A stretch of 7,730 bases of DNA from assembly GCA_022572485.1 (NCBI GenBank), contig JACZVU010000130.1, forward strand, positions 1 through 7,730, written 5' to 3'. The translations under genes were made by a program, and so were the position numbers. This DNA is from Myxococcales bacterium (GTDB lineage Bacteria > Myxococcota_A > UBA9160 > SMWR01). Below are positions 4,838 through 7,730 of the stretch, in pieces; position 1 is the first letter of the stretch, and each line of letters begins with the position of its first letter. The notes under the pieces are model-generated. The model was not told the DNA's origin, ran no database searches, and was given only the letters and a program-made list of their open reading frames with translations.

Positions 4838-7561
4838 TCAGGGCAACCCTTCGGGCGAGCTCGTAGATTCGGCGGCTGGTGAATTCTCCGTCTCGGACAG
4901 CTCGGGGTGAATCAGCGATCCGAGGGCCTGGAACCCGCGTTTGACGAACAGCGGGATACCCTGAAGCACGACACTCGCGGGACCCGCCGATCCCGGCAGG
5001 AGAATTGGCTTCACTTCGGGATTGGCCCAGGGGCCCGTCACATGGAAGTAGGTAGCGACGAGGTTGGCGTCGGTTCCGAGCAGGAGTTGATTCAAGATCG
5101 GAATCTTCCCGAGCACGCGGTCGAGTTTTCGGAACAAAAATAGCGCCACTCGCCCGTCCATGTTCTTGTCCGCGGAGAGGAACTCGACGTCACCCGAAGC
5201 GAGCACGCCGATTTCTGGACCGTCCAGGGAAAATGCCTCGACATGTATCTGGCCGTCGAAAAATTCGAGAATGGTTTCGAGGTTCCGGTATCGGATCACC
5301 TCGCTCGAATCGAATCCCTCTAGGGTTTTACTCGCGTGGGAGACCGCGGTCACAGGAGAGGCTCTCTTGCGGATCAATCCATCGGTGGCACTCACGGTCA
5401 ACAGTCCACGGAGCGCGGCGTAGAGCGACGTATCGGGAAGCAGGGTGCCGTCGAAGCTCCCCGCGAGATCGACGTGACCATTGATCTGGTTCGGCGGCAA
5501 GCCGAACAACTTGGCGATCGCAACCGCATCGCCCGACTTCAGGTCGAAGCTCAGTTGAAAGGGAACCGCGTCGACTTCTGAAAGGTGAAGCCTGCCGTTT
5601 GCGTGGACCACTCCTGACGGCTCGAGATCGATGGCCAGGTTGCGAATTCGAACGCGATCGGCCGACGCTTCGAAATCTCCTCGCGCTGCGCTTTGCCGCC
5701 AGCGCTCGCCCACGATCCGCCCAACCGAGAATCGGCCGCGTGCCCAGGTGTCCTTCGAAATCGGATCGAAGGGGCGACCGCGCGGCGGGCTCACGCTCAG
5801 TGCGACGCTGACCCGCTCGTCGGGAAGGAAGAGCCACTCCACTTTCCCGTCGATCGGGGCACCTGCCCAGTTTCCGCTAATTTTTTCGATGCGCAGACCC
5901 CGAGCCTTGGTTTCGATCGCGAGATCCAGGTCTCGGATCGGCCACAGAAACATCGGATGCTCGAGATAATCGAGGTGGAGTTCGATCTTCGTACCCACGT
6001 TCGCTGAATCGAACGCGGGTGTCGGGCGGAGGGTGCTCCAGAGAGTGCCCAAGCCGGTCAGCGGTTTTCCGCCGGAGACGATCTTGCGCGCGGCCGGATC
6101 GCCAGCAAAGAAATTCGGGAAACCATCAATCACGAGATCCAAGCTCGGCAGCGGAGTACCGTTGAGCACCGCGGTCACCCCAATGGCCTCGACTCGTGCA
6201 CCGACCCAGTGCATCCGACCGCTCAACTCCTCGATCCGGCCAGACTCACCGACCCATATCACCGTATCCGCAAGCTCAGCGCTGAGGCGAAAATCTTTCG
6301 GCATGGTGCGTGTCCGTCCAGCCAGGAAATTCTGCCAACCCGCCAATGTGGCGCCGCCGCTCGCGCGCAAGGAGACGAGCCGGCCGCTCTTCAACGGAGC
6401 GACGATCGCCGCCGCCTCTTCTCGCTTGATTTCGGGTAGCCAACCGATTAAATGCCGCACCTGAGAAACCTCGACGTCGTCGAACTCGAGCGAGAGGTCT
6501 GCCATCGACTCACTCTGAAGCGGCCGAGCGACCATCCCGCTCATCCGCAGCGTGGTTCGCGGGGTCGCGATGACACCGTCATGAACCGCGATGCTCTGGG
6601 GCGTGATCACGAGGCTCGCGCTCACGTCGACTCTCGGCAGATGGATCCGCTCAGGGGGGCCGCCGCCCGCCGCGGGAACCACGCTTCGCAGGCGCTCGCA
6701 GACGAGGTCGATTTTGAGGTGACCGCTGCCGGGCTCGGGGGTTTCGTAGACGATCTCACCGCTCATGCTGCCGTCGATTCGCGCATCGGAACCGAGATCG
6801 CTCACGTAAGAGTCGCTGATCCCCAACGCCAACGAATCGAGGTGCAACGAGATCCGCATCCGTCCGCTGCGACTGCGCTCGCCCCTCAGCTCGATCGCTC
6901 CGAGATCACGCTCTCCCTCCAGCAACCGGGCCCTCAGCGAAAGCCAACTCTCACCGCTGAAGCGGTGGTGGACGAGTCGACCGCTCAGCTCTCGCAATTC
7001 CATGGGAGCGCGGCGGTAGGAGCCGATCGGGTCGAGTTCGAGGCGGCTGTTTTGGAGGTCGAGCACGGCGGCGAGCCGGGGGGATTCGAGGAGAGTTCGA
7101 ACGGCGGTCTCGAGCGCGATCAGCGGGCGCAACAACCCGTGGGAATGCTCAAGGCTGGGCGCGGTGTCGCTGTTTCGGGTGACCCGGGCGCCACCCGGTC
7201 GGCTGCTGATGGCGCCAACCCGGAGCACCGCCCCCTCGACGCGCAGCCGCCGCAGGCGCACCTCGCCGAACAGCACCGACAGCGGATCGATCGAGCCCAC
7301 CACGCGCGGAATCTCCAGCCCGAAGCCATCCTCGCCCGGCCAGGCGCGAACTTCGCGAGCGTCCAGCTGGACCCACTTCCACGGAGAAACCGTTATTGTC
7401 TCAATGGTTACCGGAGTGGCGAGTGCAGCCGAAAGCCGCTCCTCCAATTCCGCCTGCAGGTATTGAAGCGAAACTGCCCGAACGAGCAGCCAACCGACCA
7501 GCCCAGCGGCAGCGGCGATCACGAGGAGGGCGACGACGATCCGGCTTCGATAGCGCCTCAC
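4838..7561 (-). CDS. AsmA/YhdP-like inner-membrane-anchored periplasmic protein
   Basis: The 907-residue product (numbered from GTG at 7561) begins MRRYRSR, followed by one transmembrane helix (about 7-27) and then LQAELEERLSAALATPVTIE, the usual AsmA-type N-terminal pattern (about 31-116). The long middle is a beta-rich series of alternating strands. The C-terminal part (about 640-856) has the AsmA-like signature: LDRVLGKIPILNQLLLG (about 813-829), then TYFHVTGPWANPEVKPI. Family members (AsmA, TamB, YhdP, YdbH) are anchored in the inner membrane, span the periplasm and are linked to phospholipid transport to the outer membrane; the same role here is inferred. The C-terminus ends in a Ser/Glu/Pro-rich tail. 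Start choice: GTG 7561 follows a seven-G run that may serve as ribosome site; a TTG at 7603 would add 14 Gly-rich residues and has no ribosome site. It is convergent with ppc. The exact subfamily is uncertain. Confidence 0.88.
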   Translation of the reverse strand: MRRYRSRIVVALLVIAAAAGLVGWLLVRAVSLQYLQAELEERLSAALATPVTIETITVSPWKWVQLDAREVRAWPGEDGFGLEIPRVVGSIDPLSVLFGEVRLRRLRVEGAVLRVGAISSRPGGARVTRNSDTAPSLEHSHGLLRPLIALETAVRTLLESPRLAAVLDLQNSRLELDPIGSYRRAPMELRELSGRLVHHRFSGESWLSLRARLLEGERDLGAIELRGERSRSGRMRISLHLDSLALGISDSYVSDLGSDARIDGSMSGEIVYETPEPGSGHLKIDLVCERLRSVVPAAGGGPPERIHLPRVDVSASLVITPQSIAVHDGVIATPRTTLRMSGMVARPLQSESMADLSLEFDDVEVSQVRHLIGWLPEIKREEAAAIVAPLKSGRLVSLRASGGATLAGWQNFLAGRTRTMPKDFRLSAELADTVIWVGESGRIEELSGRMHWVGARVEAIGVTAVLNGTPLPSLDLVIDGFPNFFAGDPAARKIVSGGKPLTGLGTLWSTLRPTPAFDSANVGTKIELHLDYLEHPMFLWPIRDLDLAIETKARGLRIEKISGNWAGAPIDGKVEWLFLPDERVSVALSVSPPRGRPFDPISKDTWARGRFSVGRIVGERWRQSAARGDFEASADRVRIRNLAIDLEPSGVVHANGRLHLSEVDAVPFQLSFDLKSGDAVAIAKLFGLPPNQINGHVDLAGSFDGTLLPDTSLYAALRGLLTVSATDGLIRKRASPVTAVSHASKTLEGFDSSEVIRYRNLETILEFFDGQIHVEAFSLDGPEIGVLASGDVEFLSADKNMDGRVALFLFRKLDRVLGKIPILNQLLLGTDANLVATYFHVTGPWANPEVKPILLPGSAGPASVVLQGIPLFVKRGFQALGSLIHPELSETENSPAAESTSSPEGLP

Positions 7562-7661
7562 GACCCCCCCTGGCCCACCCCGACCGGAACCGATCCCGTC
7601 CAAACAGCTCGGGCGACCGCGCCGGCGGGCTTCTTGCCGACCCGTGAACCCAACCTGCGGC

Positions 7662-7730
7662 TCATCGGCCCGCTGCTTTCACGCGCCCTGGTTCCGCATC
7701 CTCCGGCGTCAACGGCACTTCTCCAGCCCC
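7662..7730 (-). CDS. Possible 3' end of an upstream gene, cut by the right window edge
   Basis: The minus strand is open from the window edge for 22 codons, ending in ...EVPLTPEDAEPGRVKAAGR and a TGA at 7664-7662. The composition is that of a plausible protein C-terminus, and the gene would lie just upstream of and co-directional with the AsmA-like gene. The piece is too short to name a family, and an open frame of this length can be chance in GC-rich DNA. The TGA overlaps an ATG (7665-7663) in an ATGA arrangement often seen in operons, but that ATG is not in the AsmA frame. Confidence 0.3.
   Translation of the reverse strand, partial: GAGEVPLTPEDAEPGRVKAAGR

Noticed and set aside
4907..7647. 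Plus-strand frames across the AsmA-like gene
   Set aside because: They are antisense shadows of a continuous minus-strand frame with an N-terminal helix and an AsmA C-terminal signature.

Overview
The window looks like a chromosomal segment of a moderately GC-rich Gram-negative bacterium. The evidence is a full-length phosphoenolpyruvate carboxylase and a long AsmA/YhdP-type envelope protein whose C-terminal signature resembles those I know from deltaproteobacteria-grade lineages (Myxococcota, Desulfobacterota and relatives). The lineage is an inference from protein style, not a search result.

Layout, left to right. (1) At positions 1-257 the minus strand carries the first 85 codons of an integrase/transposase-type protein that runs off the left edge. 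It is easy to miss because a long antisense reading frame covers it. (2) Positions 258-619 hold no convincing gene, but do contain a GC-rich hairpin with a short U-run that fits a terminator for the tRNA cluster. (3) Positions 620-1016 hold three tandem minus-strand serine tRNA genes (transcription order UGA, GCU, GGA), each with an encoded CCA end and a long variable arm. Spacers around them carry recurring AGTCT/AGACT dyads. (4) Positions 1100-1729 encode an unrecognised single-pass membrane-anchored protein on the minus strand. (5) Positions 1730-2007 form a divergent intergenic region with a 15-bp dyad and a possible -10 box facing ppc. (6) Positions 2008-4770 (+) encode PEP carboxylase, with its catalytic and predicted aspartate-effector residues in place. 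(7) After a 67-bp convergent gap, positions 4838-7561 (-) encode the AsmA-like protein. (8) The last bases, 7662-7730 (-), may be the 3' tail of an upstream gene.

Functionally this is mostly housekeeping: serine decoding, anaplerotic carbon fixation into oxaloacetate, and an inner-membrane-anchored periplasmic protein of the lipid-transport/envelope type. The only mobile-element signal is the partial integrase beside the tRNA cluster. I did not find evidence for a new multi-gene system. The most curious parts are the tRNA cluster with its spacer dyads, the membrane-anchored orphan protein, and the start region of the AsmA-like gene.
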